IMG/VR virus record: IMGVR_UViG_3300005882_000015
Coordinates: 1 to 28,109 of that record
Source: a virus
DNA length: 28,109 nucleotides
Strand: one strand, 5' to 3'
How positions within the stretch are numbered: position 1 is the stretch's first letter; the number at the start of each line of letters is the position of its first letter. The translations under genes were made by a program, and so were the position numbers. Under the pieces are notes generated by a model, which was not told the origin of the DNA, made no database searches, and saw only the letters and a program-made list of their open reading frames with translations. This document shows positions 1 through 7,650 of this stretch, piece by piece.

Positions 1-126
1 CTCATGGGCCTCCAGCCAGTCGCCATCGAAAGGGTTGTGAAGGTCGGCGTCAGGCAGGTCGCGCTCGTCCATGGTCGCGCCTTGCGCCACTCGCTGACGC
101 ATGCGCTCGGCTATCCATCTCAGCAT
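1..126 (-). CDS. Unrecognised phage protein, N-terminal fragment (42 residues visible)
   Basis: The reading frame starts at an ATG whose bases overlap the stop of the 107-residue gene (ATGCTGA, 7 bases shared) and runs off the left edge in frame. The visible part is charged, beginning MLRWIAERMRQRV and rich in D/E/R. The overlap indicates translational coupling in the leftward packaging operon. In many phages a portal or head gene follows the terminase, but nothing in these 42 residues identifies one. Confidence 0.6.
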   Translation of the reverse strand, partial: MLRWIAERMRQRVAQGATMDERDLPDADLHNPFDGDWLEAHE

Positions 127-443
127 GTCGGGTACTCCATCGTCAGGCCATGTCGCCGCCCCTTCTCGATCTCCCAGGCGCCGTGCAACGGATGACTGGG
201 CGGGAACGGATTAGCGGGCCTGCCGGGCAGCCCCAGGCGGTCGACCATCTCGACGACGCGCTCGGGGGTCAGCGGCTCGACCTCCTCGCCTGGCTCGCAG
301 CCTGCCGTCAGCAGCTGACCGGCCTCGCTCTCGGCGGACTCGAGCATGCTGGCCGCCAGTGCTCGCTCTGCGCGACTGGGCTGCCGTCCCTTGGCGTCGG
401 CGGACACCGCCTTGCCGATGATGGTCACGCTGTCAGGGGTCAC
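120..443 (-). CDS. Hypothetical phage protein, 107 residues
   Basis: A soluble, charged protein without a signal peptide or membrane segment. A central stretch reads EEVEPLTPERVVEMVDRLGLPG, looking like an amphipathic helix, and the C-terminal part is proline-rich. It lies 10 bases downstream of the exported protein gene and overlaps the next gene by 7 bases, so it belongs to the leftward late operon. I do not recognise the family. Its place beyond the terminase suggests a head or packaging accessory role, which is inference from position only. Confidence 0.6.
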   Translation of the reverse strand: MTPDSVTIIGKAVSADAKGRQPSRAERALAASMLESAESEAGQLLTAGCEPGEEVEPLTPERVVEMVDRLGLPGRPANPFPPSHPLHGAWEIEKGRRHGLTMEYPTC

Positions 444-453
444 GGGCTCCTCC

Positions 454-906
454 TCACATGCCGGCCAGGGACAGCGCGGCCAGCACGCTACCCAGGTGCG
501 GGTTCAGGGTCTCGGACTTCATGCGCTCGATCGAGGCCGGACCGAAGTCGTTGGCCGCCATGCGCTCCTCGATGCGGGTAATCGCGGCGTCGGCCCGATA
601 CTCCAGCACCGGCAGGCGGCCCTGCTCTTGCGCATAGCCTGCCTCGATGGTGGCGGCGGCCACGTTGGCGATGCCGCACGCGGCGGCGACCACCTCGGCA
701 TTGCCAGTGGCGGCTACCAGGTCTTCCCAGCACTGACGTTCCGCCCGGTACATCTCCGCCGCCCCGCCATACTGGTAGGCGTTGTACATCATGGTGGTGA
801 TCTCACGCACCTGGTCGTTGGTGACCAGGGGCTCGGCATGGACCGTGCTGGCGAACAGGGCAGCGGCGCCCAGGGTGGTGGCGATGGCGTGGCGGACTCG
901 GGTCAT
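454..906 (-). CDS. Exported hypothetical protein, 150 residues with signal peptide
   Basis: The chosen start at 906 gives MTRVRHAIATTLGAAALF, a basic N-region and hydrophobic core, followed by a likely signal peptidase I site (VHA before EPL, about residue 24). A GGAG sequence sits 8 bases upstream; an upstream in-frame extension would bury this signal and is not preferred. The mature part is mostly helical with two cysteines (in ERQCWED and AAACGIA) that could form a periplasmic disulfide. It lies between the HNH gene and the 107-residue gene. Exported phage proteins in this position can be lysis, exclusion or conversion factors; which applies here cannot be told. Confidence 0.65.
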   Translation of the reverse strand: MTRVRHAIATTLGAAALFASTVHAEPLVTNDQVREITTMMYNAYQYGGAAEMYRAERQCWEDLVAATGNAEVVAAACGIANVAAATIEAGYAQEQGRLPVLEYRADAAITRIEERMAANDFGPASIERMKSETLNPHLGSVLAALSLAGM

Positions 907-946
907 TCCATGGCTCCGTGGCATTGCGATGATGAGAGCGATCAGT

Positions 947-1654
947 TTACACCACGTCGCCAAAGAGCGCTTCGCTGCGAGCCTTCTCCCTGGCCTCGCT
1001 GGCGGCCTCGGGAGTGTCGAAATAGCCGACATGCACCTTGCGGCGCTTGTGATTATAGAAGGCGCGGTAGCGCCCTGTGCGAGCCACGTACTCGACGCCA
1101 GTGAAACCAGTGGAGCTGGGCTTTGGCTTTCGTTTGTCGGGCACCGCCAGTGCCTCCGGCGATAGAGTGCCGTACTCGTGCAGCCGTTGCTTTTCGTGAA
1201 GGTAGCGGGCGTGGGCATCTTCCGGCGTATCGAATACGCCAAGGTGATAAGTCTTGTTGTTTTTGCGTATTTGGGCAACGTATCTGTCTCTGCTTCGTGA
1301 AACACCCAGATACCCACTACGGTTGTTCTTATGCGGGCGAACCTGATTCTGCATGTTTTGGCCGTTGGTGGCCTCTCGCAGGTTATTCAGCCGGTTGTCC
1401 AGCTTGTTGCCATTGACATGGTCGATATACCCGCTCCCCGGCCACTCACCGTGCACATAGAGCCATGCCAGCCGATGAGCCAGATAAGGCCTTCTATCAA
1501 TGTAGATTTGCAAGTAGCCGCCGCTCATTAGAATGCCTGCCCGATCCCCCGCCTGTGCGCCGCGACAATGCGCGATCCGCCACGTAAAGTGGCCGGTGCC
1601 TGGGGAATAATTCAGAACCGAGCGAAGCCTTGAAGGCGTCAGCGCGCTACCCAT
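947..1654 (-). CDS. Free-standing HNH endonuclease with two AP2-like DNA-binding domains
   Basis: The 235-residue protein has an HNH_3-type core around residues 60-95 (H60-R61, then IDHVNGNKLDNRLNNLREAT at 77-96 with D78, H79, N81, N87, N91). Two AP2-like repeats follow at about 113-155 and 182-225; each has a G(Y/F)xGV start, an aromatic beta-sheet and a 'G(V/Y)FDTPE-A' helix start. This is the HNH-AP2 architecture of phage homing endonucleases. It starts inside the last 8 bases of the terminase large-subunit gene (ATGGGTAG). Such genes usually behave as selfish elements; HNH proteins beside terminases can also assist packaging, but the AP2 repeats favour homing. Confidence 0.88.
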   Translation of the reverse strand: MGSALTPSRLRSVLNYSPGTGHFTWRIAHCRGAQAGDRAGILMSGGYLQIYIDRRPYLAHRLAWLYVHGEWPGSGYIDHVNGNKLDNRLNNLREATNGQNMQNQVRPHKNNRSGYLGVSRSRDRYVAQIRKNNKTYHLGVFDTPEDAHARYLHEKQRLHEYGTLSPEALAVPDKRKPKPSSTGFTGVEYVARTGRYRAFYNHKRRKVHVGYFDTPEAASEAREKARSEALFGDVV

Positions 1655-3185
1655 CCATCTCCTCCATCACGTCCGCAAACATCTTGCCCACCTCATCTTC
1701 CAGTGTATCACCCAGCGCTTTGCCTGCGCCGCCCTTGGATTGAGCGGGGGTGTAGACAAGGCCTTCTATCCAAGCAAAGCACACCGCGTCCCACAGGTCG
1801 GGGGACGCCATGCCCTCCCACTCCTTGCTGTGCTTGGGCGGCACGCGGATGCGCCCCTTGTCGGTGAAGGTCTTGGGAATGCGGCTCGATTGCGACAGCA
1901 TGGCGTTGCGGTGCTCGCCGGTGAGGATCGACAGCCGGCCCTCCTTGGCGGCGCGCGCGGCCTGGTGCATGGCCTGCGCGCGAAGGTTCAGGTAGCGCTC
2001 CTTGTTCCTGTTCTGGAAGCACGGATTACCCCAGTTGATGCGATGCAGCGGTTTACCCATGTCCTCCAGGTCCTGGCAGACGTTGATGCCCAGGCCACCG
2101 GAGTCGACGGCATAGGTCACACCGTCATAGGGGTCGCCCTGCTCGGCCACGGCGCCGGCAAAGACGTTGGCGCGCACGTTGTTGGTCACCACCGGCACGG
2201 TCACGATCTCCACGCGCCGCGCATCGGGTCCACGCTCGCCATAGCCGATGACCCGCGCCACGACGATGGTCGACTTGTCGCGCAGCCCCTCGCCGCTGGC
2301 GATATCGGACAGCACCACCCAGCCATAGGGCTCGTCGTCGCCGATGATGCGGCCGCGGCGATACATGGCCTCGGCCACGGGCAGATTCATCATGTGCTTG
2401 CCCGACTCCTGTGGGAACTGCCCCAGCAGGCGCACGCGGCGCTCGTCCTCGTCGTAGCTGTCCCACAGCTCCTTGAGGGCCTGGTCGCTGACCAGCGGTG
2501 ACTCCAGCGAGGAGAACACCAGCGGCGTCCAGTCGCCGCCGTTGAGATTGCTCAGGTCGTGATGCGTCCGGTAGAAGAACCCCGAGTTGCGGGTCGGCTG
2601 CGAGGTCAGCAGCATGCGGTTGTGTTCTTCGGTCAGGGCGCCGCGCAGCGTGGTCAGCACCGCGTCGGGCAGCGTCGACGCCTCGTCGCCGATGATCATC
2701 AGCCACTCACCGTGGCGGCCGGCCATCTTGTTGGCGGTCTTCTCGTTGGCGGTCTTGGACTCGACGAACCAGGTGTCGGGGAAGCCGATGATGCGCATCT
2801 GGCCGTTGGCCAGGATCTCGATATGGTCGGCGATCCAGCCGTAGGGCCCCTTGCGGATGCGCTCGACGGCCATGCCGATTTCCTTCCACAGCGTGGCCTT
2901 GAGCTGGGCCATGTCGTTGGCGGTCAGCAGGGTGATCGACTGCGGGTAGCAGAGCATGTGCCACAGCACGATGGTGGCCAGTGCCGTGGTCTTGCCCGTG
3001 CCGTGACCGGACGCCACCGACACCATGGAGCGCGACGGCGCCACGCTGTTGTAGAGCGTGATCTGCTGAGGCGTGGGCGGCAGCTCGACCACATCGATGG
3101 CGAAGCCCACCAGGTCACCGGCGAAGTCGTCGCTGAACTCCTCCCAGCGCGGATCCTCGTGCAGCAACGTGCGCTTGCTAGCCAT
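1647..3185 (-). CDS. terL: Terminase large subunit (ATPase and nuclease of DNA packaging)
   Basis: A 512-residue packaging motor protein that drives DNA into the prohead and cuts it. Walker A is GHGTGKTT at 60-67 with K65; Walker B is LMIIGDE at 162-168 with the catalytic E168; a coupling-like motif SQPTR lies at 195-199. The RuvC-like nuclease half shows acidic residues D294 (VLSDIASGEG), D361 (AVDSGGLG) and D463/D466 (SPDLWDA). Length is normal for the family. It overlaps the small-subunit gene by 8 bases (ATGGCTAG) and the HNH gene by 8 bases at the other end. Confidence 0.96.
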   Translation of the reverse strand: MASKRTLLHEDPRWEEFSDDFAGDLVGFAIDVVELPPTPQQITLYNSVAPSRSMVSVASGHGTGKTTALATIVLWHMLCYPQSITLLTANDMAQLKATLWKEIGMAVERIRKGPYGWIADHIEILANGQMRIIGFPDTWFVESKTANEKTANKMAGRHGEWLMIIGDEASTLPDAVLTTLRGALTEEHNRMLLTSQPTRNSGFFYRTHHDLSNLNGGDWTPLVFSSLESPLVSDQALKELWDSYDEDERRVRLLGQFPQESGKHMMNLPVAEAMYRRGRIIGDDEPYGWVVLSDIASGEGLRDKSTIVVARVIGYGERGPDARRVEIVTVPVVTNNVRANVFAGAVAEQGDPYDGVTYAVDSGGLGINVCQDLEDMGKPLHRINWGNPCFQNRNKERYLNLRAQAMHQAARAAKEGRLSILTGEHRNAMLSQSSRIPKTFTDKGRIRVPPKHSKEWEGMASPDLWDAVCFAWIEGLVYTPAQSKGGAGKALGDTLEDEVGKMFADVMEEMDG

Positions 3186-4161
3186 CGTCGACCTCGCCTG
3201 TCGCCCCGTCGATGATCAGCCCCAGGCGATCGGCACGGCTGCGCATCTCGCGCTCGACCTGCGCCGCCTTGGCCAGGGCGGCCTCGATGCGCTCCCGACG
3301 GGCTTCGCGGTCCACCAGTGCAATGCTGGGCTTCTCCTCGACCTCCACCTTGTCCTTCCACAGCTCGGGCTGGCGGTTCTTCAGCCAGAACTTGGCCGCC
3401 TCGGTATCCGGCGGGACGATCTCGGTGTAGGGCACGACGACCGGCTGCCCCTGGTACTGGAACACCTTCACCGCCTGGTGCGTGTAGCCGGTGGCCTTCT
3501 TGTACAGCGAGCGCGCCACGTTGGCGTCGGCATCGCCGCGCCCCTGCTCCATGGCGGCGCGGAACTCGGGATGGGCGGACATCCAGTCATAGACGGTCTG
3601 CTCGGTCACCTCCAGCAGGCTGGCGACGTGGGCGGGCGTCGCGCCCAGCAGGGCATGCTTGTAGGCCAGCCGGGCGTACTGGCGGCGGTACTTGGTGCGG
3701 CCCGAGGCGTCGGTCTCGTAGATCTCGTGCAGCGGGCTGTCGCCGAAGTCGTCCTCGAGCGAAATCGTGGTCACGCGCGTTAGGGTCAAGCCATGAAGTG
3801 GTGCGCCCTGCCCCTCCTCCCCCTCATCGAACGGTATGGAATCGGCCTCCTCCAGCGGCACCGCCTTGTCTGCGAGCTCCGGCGGCAGCTCCTCCAGCTC
3901 TTCGACCGGGGTTTCCGGTTTCTGGCTTGGTTTCCGGTTTCCGGTTTTCGCCTTGGGTTTCTGGGTTTTCGGTTTCCGGGCCGGTTTCACCCTGGCCTTG
4001 CCGCTGCCCTTGCACCATTCCTCCTTGAGGGCGCGCTTGCGCACGGCAGGGCCCGACACGTCGAGCCCCAGTTCCCGAATCAGCCAGGCATACCCGTCGC
4101 GGGAATCCGCCTCCCAGGTTTCTCTCGCCTTCTGCCACTGCTGCTCCGTCAACTTCGCCAT
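3178..4161 (-). CDS. terS: Terminase small subunit (packaging-site recognition)
   Basis: A 327-residue protein, longer than usual for small terminases. An N-terminal helical segment (about 5-50) resembles a first DNA-binding helix-turn-helix, then a Lys/Pro-rich linker (about 54-85) and an acidic stretch (about 86-118). A second helix-turn-helix lies at 175-200 (HVASLLEVTEQTVYDWM), followed by a helical C-terminus with KFWLKNRQPELWKDK, typical of small terminases. It sits directly upstream of terL with an 8-base overlap. The Lys/Pro linker is encoded by a striking repeat described separately. Confidence 0.87.
   Translation of the reverse strand: MAKLTEQQWQKARETWEADSRDGYAWLIRELGLDVSGPAVRKRALKEEWCKGSGKARVKPARKPKTQKPKAKTGNRKPSQKPETPVEELEELPPELADKAVPLEEADSIPFDEGEEGQGAPLHGLTLTRVTTISLEDDFGDSPLHEIYETDASGRTKYRRQYARLAYKHALLGATPAHVASLLEVTEQTVYDWMSAHPEFRAAMEQGRGDADANVARSLYKKATGYTHQAVKVFQYQGQPVVVPYTEIVPPDTEAAKFWLKNRQPELWKDKVEVEEKPSIALVDREARRERIEAALAKAAQVEREMRSRADRLGLIIDGATGEVDDG
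3910..3988. repeat. Array of GGTTTC repeats inside the small-terminase gene
   Basis: Seven exact GGTTTC hexamers start at 3910, 3917, 3929, 3936, 3956, 3971 and 3983, with two GGTTTTC variants between them. On the coding strand these read GAAACC and encode the Lys/Pro/Glu linker. In several phages the packaging start site lies within the small-terminase gene, so this is a candidate recognition array. It could also be only a low-complexity codon pattern. Confidence 0.5.
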
Positions 4162-4835
4162 CAGGTGTACACCAGCTCCAGTTCGGGTTGCACACCCCCG
4201 GCAGCGGCACGGGCCTCGCGATGCATGCGCTTCAGCTTCGACTCGGCGGTACGCCCGGTGGCGGCAGCGCGCTCGACGGCGGATTGCAACCGGGCTCCAC
4301 CCTTCACGTTCTCCCAGCGACGTGGGTTCAGCTCCTCGACCCGGGACAGGGCGTCTTGGGCTTCCTGAAGCTGTTGCGCCATGAGCATGGCCAGCTCCTC
4401 AACGGCCTCGACGCGCTCCTGCACCTCGCGGGTAACCAGCATGTCCCGCCAGCGGTGCCGCTCCCACTCCTCGCGCATCAGGATGATGGTGTCCCGGGCG
4501 GCGTGGCAGCGCCGCTCGTCGACCTCCATGTTCTCCGTGTTGCCCAGCAGGTAGTCGATGGACACGTCGTACAGCAGGGCGGCCCGCTTCACTACCCACA
4601 GCGGTATCTGTGAGCTGTCGCGACCACCCTCGATCTTGGCCAGCTTGGTAGAGTTGGCATAGCCCAGCAGCTGGGCAGCCTTGACCTGCGAATACCCCTG
4701 CATCTCGCGGGCTTCGCGCAGCCGCTCTCCCACCTTGCACGCCAGCAATACCTGCTCCTGGCGAGACGGGACACCGCGCCCACCCCGGCGCTTGCGTCCC
4801 ACTACCGCATTGGCTGCCGCTTCGACCTGCTCCAT
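4161..4835 (-). CDS. XRE-family DNA-binding protein, 224 residues
   Basis: A basic N-terminus (RKRRGGRG) is followed by an XRE helix-turn-helix at about 34-70, with VGERLREAREMQGYSQVKAA, LLGYANSTKLAKIEGGR and then IPLWVVKRAALLYDVSIDYLLGNTE, the usual five-helix fold ending. The C-terminal half (about 105-210) is charged and helical, probably a coiled coil for oligomerisation. Its stop shares one base with the terS start (TGATG). Position at the end of the nin-like segment and before the terminase suggests a regulator of late or packaging genes; this is inference. Confidence 0.75.
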   Translation of the reverse strand: MEQVEAAANAVVGRKRRGGRGVPSRQEQVLLACKVGERLREAREMQGYSQVKAAQLLGYANSTKLAKIEGGRDSSQIPLWVVKRAALLYDVSIDYLLGNTENMEVDERRCHAARDTIILMREEWERHRWRDMLVTREVQERVEAVEELAMLMAQQLQEAQDALSRVEELNPRRWENVKGGARLQSAVERAAATGRTAESKLKRMHREARAAAGGVQPELELVYT

Positions 4836-4848
4836 GCCACCCCCCGTG

Positions 4849-5046
4849 TCAGCTCAATGTGCCGTTGCTGTGCGCCTGCGCGGCCCGTTTCGCGGCGGCC
4901 GCATTGCCGCGCCACATGCCCAGCCGTTCATCGCCGGCATGCAGCTCGAACCACTCCTCGCCGGACAGCACCACCTTGGCAATGCGGTACTGCCCGGCCC
5001 GGATGCAGTAGCGGCTGACCTTCTGCCACTCGAGACCCGGCTTCAC
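4849..5046 (-). CDS. Small hypothetical protein, 65 residues, GTG start
   Basis: A GTG start at 5046 overlaps the stop of the resolvase gene (GTGA), giving VKPGLEWQKVSRYCIRAGQY and continuing with a compact predicted beta-rich domain (RIAKVVLSGEEWFELH) and an Ala/Lys-rich tail. The coupling and the codon bias in this frame support a real gene. It has no recognised function. The pattern of aromatic and charged residues resembles small phage proteins that sit among nin-region genes. Confidence 0.6.
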   Translation of the reverse strand: MKPGLEWQKVSRYCIRAGQYRIAKVVLSGEEWFELHAGDERLGMWRGNAAAAKRAAQAHSNGTLS

Positions 5047-5525
5047 GCTGCCCCCTTGGCCATGAGCTGGCGGCCGTACTCGGCCAGGCATACGGCGTCG
5101 GCGATGCCGTCGTGAGGTACCCGCTTCTTGCCCGGTGTGAGGTCGACCATGGGGAAGGCGCGCTTCACGAACGCGATGGCGGCGCCCTTGTCCTTGGCGG
5201 TACCGGCGAGCACACGCTTCTTCCAGGCCTGCGGGGTCACCAGGCGATACGGGATGCCCAGGGCCTCGCACACGCCCAGCAGGCGCCCATAGCCGGTGCC
5301 GAAGGTGAACATCGAGGTCCCGCCTTGGGGGCGGCCGTTGACCCGCGCGGCTCCGACCTTCTCGATGATCACCAGGTCAGGCGCGGTCGCGGTGAGGATC
5401 CGGGCCAGCTCGTGCCCATCGATCTCCTTGCCGATGATGGGCATCACGTCGCCGGACGCCTGGCCGGTGGCGTTGATGGAGGCGATGCCACCGGACTTGC
5501 CGGGGTCGATACCGATGATGTTCAT
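5043..5525 (-). CDS. RuvC-like Holliday junction resolvase, phage type
   Basis: A 160-residue RNase H-fold nuclease that would cleave four-way or branched DNA before packaging. The acidic catalytic set is visible: D7 in IDPGKSGG, E55 in LVIIEKV, and D139/D143 in HDGIADA. The central VTPQAWKK and KDKGAA motifs are also typical of RuvC-like phage resolvases. The start is set by a 4-base ATGA overlap with the upstream HNH gene. It takes the place of the Rap/NinG or RusA resolvases of other lambdoid phages. Confidence 0.9.
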   Translation of the reverse strand: MNIIGIDPGKSGGIASINATGQASGDVMPIIGKEIDGHELARILTATAPDLVIIEKVGAARVNGRPQGGTSMFTFGTGYGRLLGVCEALGIPYRLVTPQAWKKRVLAGTAKDKGAAIAFVKRAFPMVDLTPGKKRVPHDGIADAVCLAEYGRQLMAKGAA

Positions 5526-5869
5526 GCCGTGGCGCCCTCCCTGGCGTCGATGAAGGCGAGCGCGTGCGTCAGCTGCTCGCGGATGTCGGGGTCGTTGGCG
5601 AACTGGGCCAGGCCGGCACGGATCGTCTGCTGCAGCCACTCCACCTGCCAGGGCTGCCACTCGGCGCGCTGGTGGACCATGCGATGCGCCCACGGGGTCA
5701 GCGGCATCACGAACGAATCCGGGGCCTTGAGCCCCCAGCCGGACAGGCCCCACCCCAGCCCGATGACGTGGTGAGCCTCGCAGCCCTCCTCGCCGGTCAT
5801 GCAGCACGGCAGGCTGCGCACCCATGCCAGATAGCGCTCGCTGCGCCAGGCCTTGCTCTTGGCGATCAT
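5522..5869 (-). CDS. YbcO/DUF968-like zinc-HNH phage protein
   Basis: The start at 5869 is fixed by an ATGA overlap with ninB, giving 115 residues. It carries a Cys/His cluster: C22-C23, C30, H33-H34 (CEAHHVIG) and H62-x3-H66 (PWAHRMVH), with the 'HHVIGLGWGLSGWGLKAPD' pattern of DUF968/YbcO-type proteins in nin regions of lambdoid phages. These are thought to be structure-specific nucleases or recombination accessories. It lies between NinB and the resolvase, agreeing with a DNA recombination role. The exact family assignment is tentative. Confidence 0.75.
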   Translation of the reverse strand: MIAKSKAWRSERYLAWVRSLPCCMTGEEGCEAHHVIGLGWGLSGWGLKAPDSFVMPLTPWAHRMVHQRAEWQPWQVEWLQQTIRAGLAQFANDPDIREQLTHALAFIDAREGATA

Positions 5870-6324
5870 TGGCGGGCCTCCCTCAGTTCCTCGTATGCCT
5901 TCAGCGCGGGGTCGCTCCATGCCACCTGGTGTTCAGAGCCGAAGGCGTAGATCAGCTCCACCAGGTCGGAGAACTGGCGCTTGCTCATGCGGCTGGTGGA
6001 GCTGCCCAACATCACGAAACCGCCATCGACGCCAGGCACGGCGCGCTGCCGCTTCAGGCCAGCGGTGAACACCTGCTTCCAGTCATCGGAGCCGAGCTTC
6101 TTGCCGTACCAGTCCACCTGCTCCGAGACGTCGCGCAAAATGGCCCACAGCAGACGATTCTGTGAGTCGGTGCGCTTCTCCTCGATGCGTGTCAGGATCA
6201 CGCGCACCGGGCCGCCCTTGAGCCCACGGCCGGCCATCTCCATCGCTTGGCTCATGACCGGGGCCAGCTGCCCCGGGTGCTGGATCACGTACTCGACCTG
6301 GTTGGCGGAAGCGGTGCGGGTCAT
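5866..6324 (-). CDS. ninB: NinB/Orf-family recombination mediator
   Basis: A 152-residue protein matching lambda NinB (Orf) in length and motifs: KRTDSQNRLLWAILRDVSEQ, WYGKKLGSDDWKQVF, RQRAVPG, STSRMSKRQFSDLVELIYAFG. Lambda Orf binds single-stranded DNA and replaces RecFOR in loading recombinase on SSB-coated DNA. It overlaps its neighbours by 4 bases on each side. With the HNH protein and resolvase it forms a compact recombination cluster on the replication operon, while the exonuclease and RecT are on the opposite operon. Confidence 0.92.
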   Translation of the reverse strand: MTRTASANQVEYVIQHPGQLAPVMSQAMEMAGRGLKGGPVRVILTRIEEKRTDSQNRLLWAILRDVSEQVDWYGKKLGSDDWKQVFTAGLKRQRAVPGVDGGFVMLGSSTSRMSKRQFSDLVELIYAFGSEHQVAWSDPALKAYEELREARQ

Positions 6325-6833
6325 GTCTCGACGCCTCCGGCGGTCAACAGCTGCTTGCCGGTCTCCGCCAGCCAGAGGAGGTCGCCAGCCGCTCCCGCTT
6401 CCCCTTGCTCATACGCCGCGGTGGCTTGCTTCCATAGAGCCTGGTGCATGGCTGCGCAGCGGCTGACCAGCTCGGCCGGCATGGCGGCAGACTCCTGGCG
6501 AACAATGGTGACGATAGCGGTGGTGTCTGTTCCTTTGACGGGATCCACGCCCACGCTCTCCGGGGCGGGCTCGGGCTTGGCCTCCCCAGCCTGCTCGACG
6601 GCCTCCAGGTCGACAGTCATGCCGTGCACCGTCGGCAGCCAGGCGCCGTAAGCTACCCCTGCCAGCCCCTTGTCACGAAGGCGGCGCAGGGCACGGTTCA
6701 CGGCGCTCACCTCAGCCTGGCTCGCGGCATTGCAGCCAATGCAGATGATCCGTTCCGTGACGGGGCGCCGCGTCTGCCGGTGCTCATTGCGGATGACGCC
6801 CAGGGCCTCGCGCTCGTATCGCGTCATGGTCAT
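6321..6833 (-). CDS. Hypothetical phage protein with possible winged helix, 170 residues
   Basis: The start at 6833 overlaps the dnaC-like stop by 4 bases. The first 75 residues (RYEREALGVIRNEH..., ASQAEVSAVNRALRRLRDKGLAG) look like a winged-helix domain, with a recognition-type helix and a short wing. A Pro/Glu-rich linker follows (about 85-100), then a helical C-terminus. The CIGC motif (residues 31-34) could bind metal but has no clear partner. Position between the helicase loader and NinB suggests a replication or recombination accessory. I do not recognise the family. Confidence 0.65.
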   Translation of the reverse strand: MTMTRYEREALGVIRNEHRQTRRPVTERIICIGCNAASQAEVSAVNRALRRLRDKGLAGVAYGAWLPTVHGMTVDLEAVEQAGEAKPEPAPESVGVDPVKGTDTTAIVTIVRQESAAMPAELVSRCAAMHQALWKQATAAYEQGEAGAAGDLLWLAETGKQLLTAGGVET

Positions 6834-7648
6834 GCGGCGGCCTCCTTCCGGTAGCTCCCCCAGTCGAGCGTCAGCGTCATACCTCCGCCTTCGCTCATAC
6901 GGTCGATGATCCGCTCCCCCAGGTAGTCGCCCAGGCCGGCGGCATCGACGTTGGAGATCAGGATCGTGGGTAGCATTTGCTTGTAGCGCTCGTTCACGAT
7001 CTTGAAGAGGATCAGGCGCTCCCACTCGGTGCCCAGCTGGGCGCCCACCTCGTCGAGGATCAGCAAGTCGAGCCCGCCGACGAAGGCTTTGATAGCCTCA
7101 CGCTCGCTGCCGCCCTTCTGGCTGAAGGCGCGCTCCTTGATCAGGTCGATCAGCTCGTAGACGTCGATACCCATGACGCGGTAGCCGCTAGCCAGCAGAG
7201 CGTTGCCGACGCCATAGGCCAGGTGGCTCTTGCCGGCGCCCACGGAGCCGGTCAGCACCATCCCGCCGCCCTGAGCCAGGCGATCCTCGAAACGCTCGAC
7301 ATAGCGCTGGCAGGCCGCCTTGGCGAATGCCTTGCCCTTGTGGCCACCGACGTTGAAGCCCTCCAGGGTGCGCGACGCGAAACGCTTGGGGATCATCGAG
7401 TTTTCGCGCAACTTCTCCAGCCTGGCGGTGCCGGCCTGGCCCGCTCGCTGACGCTGCTCGGCCTGGCGCTGGCGGTCCTTGTCCTCCTCGATGCAGGTCG
7501 GGCAGGCGGACCACTGGCCGTTGGGCATCAGCGTGGCGGTGTAGGGCCCATGAGCACGGCAGGTGTCGTGTCGATCCTTGGTTTGCCCCGACAGGATGCT
7601 GGCCAGGTGGCCGCGAACTTCCGGGGTGGTGGTCATCGGTTGTGCCAT
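6830..7648 (-). CDS. DnaC-like replicative helicase loader (AAA+ ATPase)
   Basis: A 272-residue protein likely to load the host DnaB helicase at the phage origin. A possible zinc knuckle is formed by C30, H33, C49 and C52. The AAA+ core shows Walker A GSVGAGKS at 134-141, Walker B LLILDE at 195-200 and sensor-1 N233 (TILISNVD); RIIDRM near 246-251 holds the arginine seen in DnaC/IstB proteins. The start at 7648 was chosen because it lies 2 bases past the initiator stop; the longer frame overlaps the initiator. It plays the part of lambda P. Confidence 0.93.
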   Translation of the reverse strand: MAQPMTTTPEVRGHLASILSGQTKDRHDTCRAHGPYTATLMPNGQWSACPTCIEEDKDRQRQAEQRQRAGQAGTARLEKLRENSMIPKRFASRTLEGFNVGGHKGKAFAKAACQRYVERFEDRLAQGGGMVLTGSVGAGKSHLAYGVGNALLASGYRVMGIDVYELIDLIKERAFSQKGGSEREAIKAFVGGLDLLILDEVGAQLGTEWERLILFKIVNERYKQMLPTILISNVDAAGLGDYLGERIIDRMSEGGGMTLTLDWGSYRKEAAA

Positions 7649-7650
7649 GA

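Noticed and set aside
454-1317. A 287-codon minus-strand frame running through the exported protein and into the HNH region
   Set aside because: The upstream half is antisense-like shadow sequence within the HNH gene; the signal peptide and GGAG site at 906 define the real start.
2125-2706. Long alternative-frame reading frames within terL and other genes on both strands
   Set aside because: They are arginine/alanine-rich shadows caused by high GC in codon position three of the real genes.
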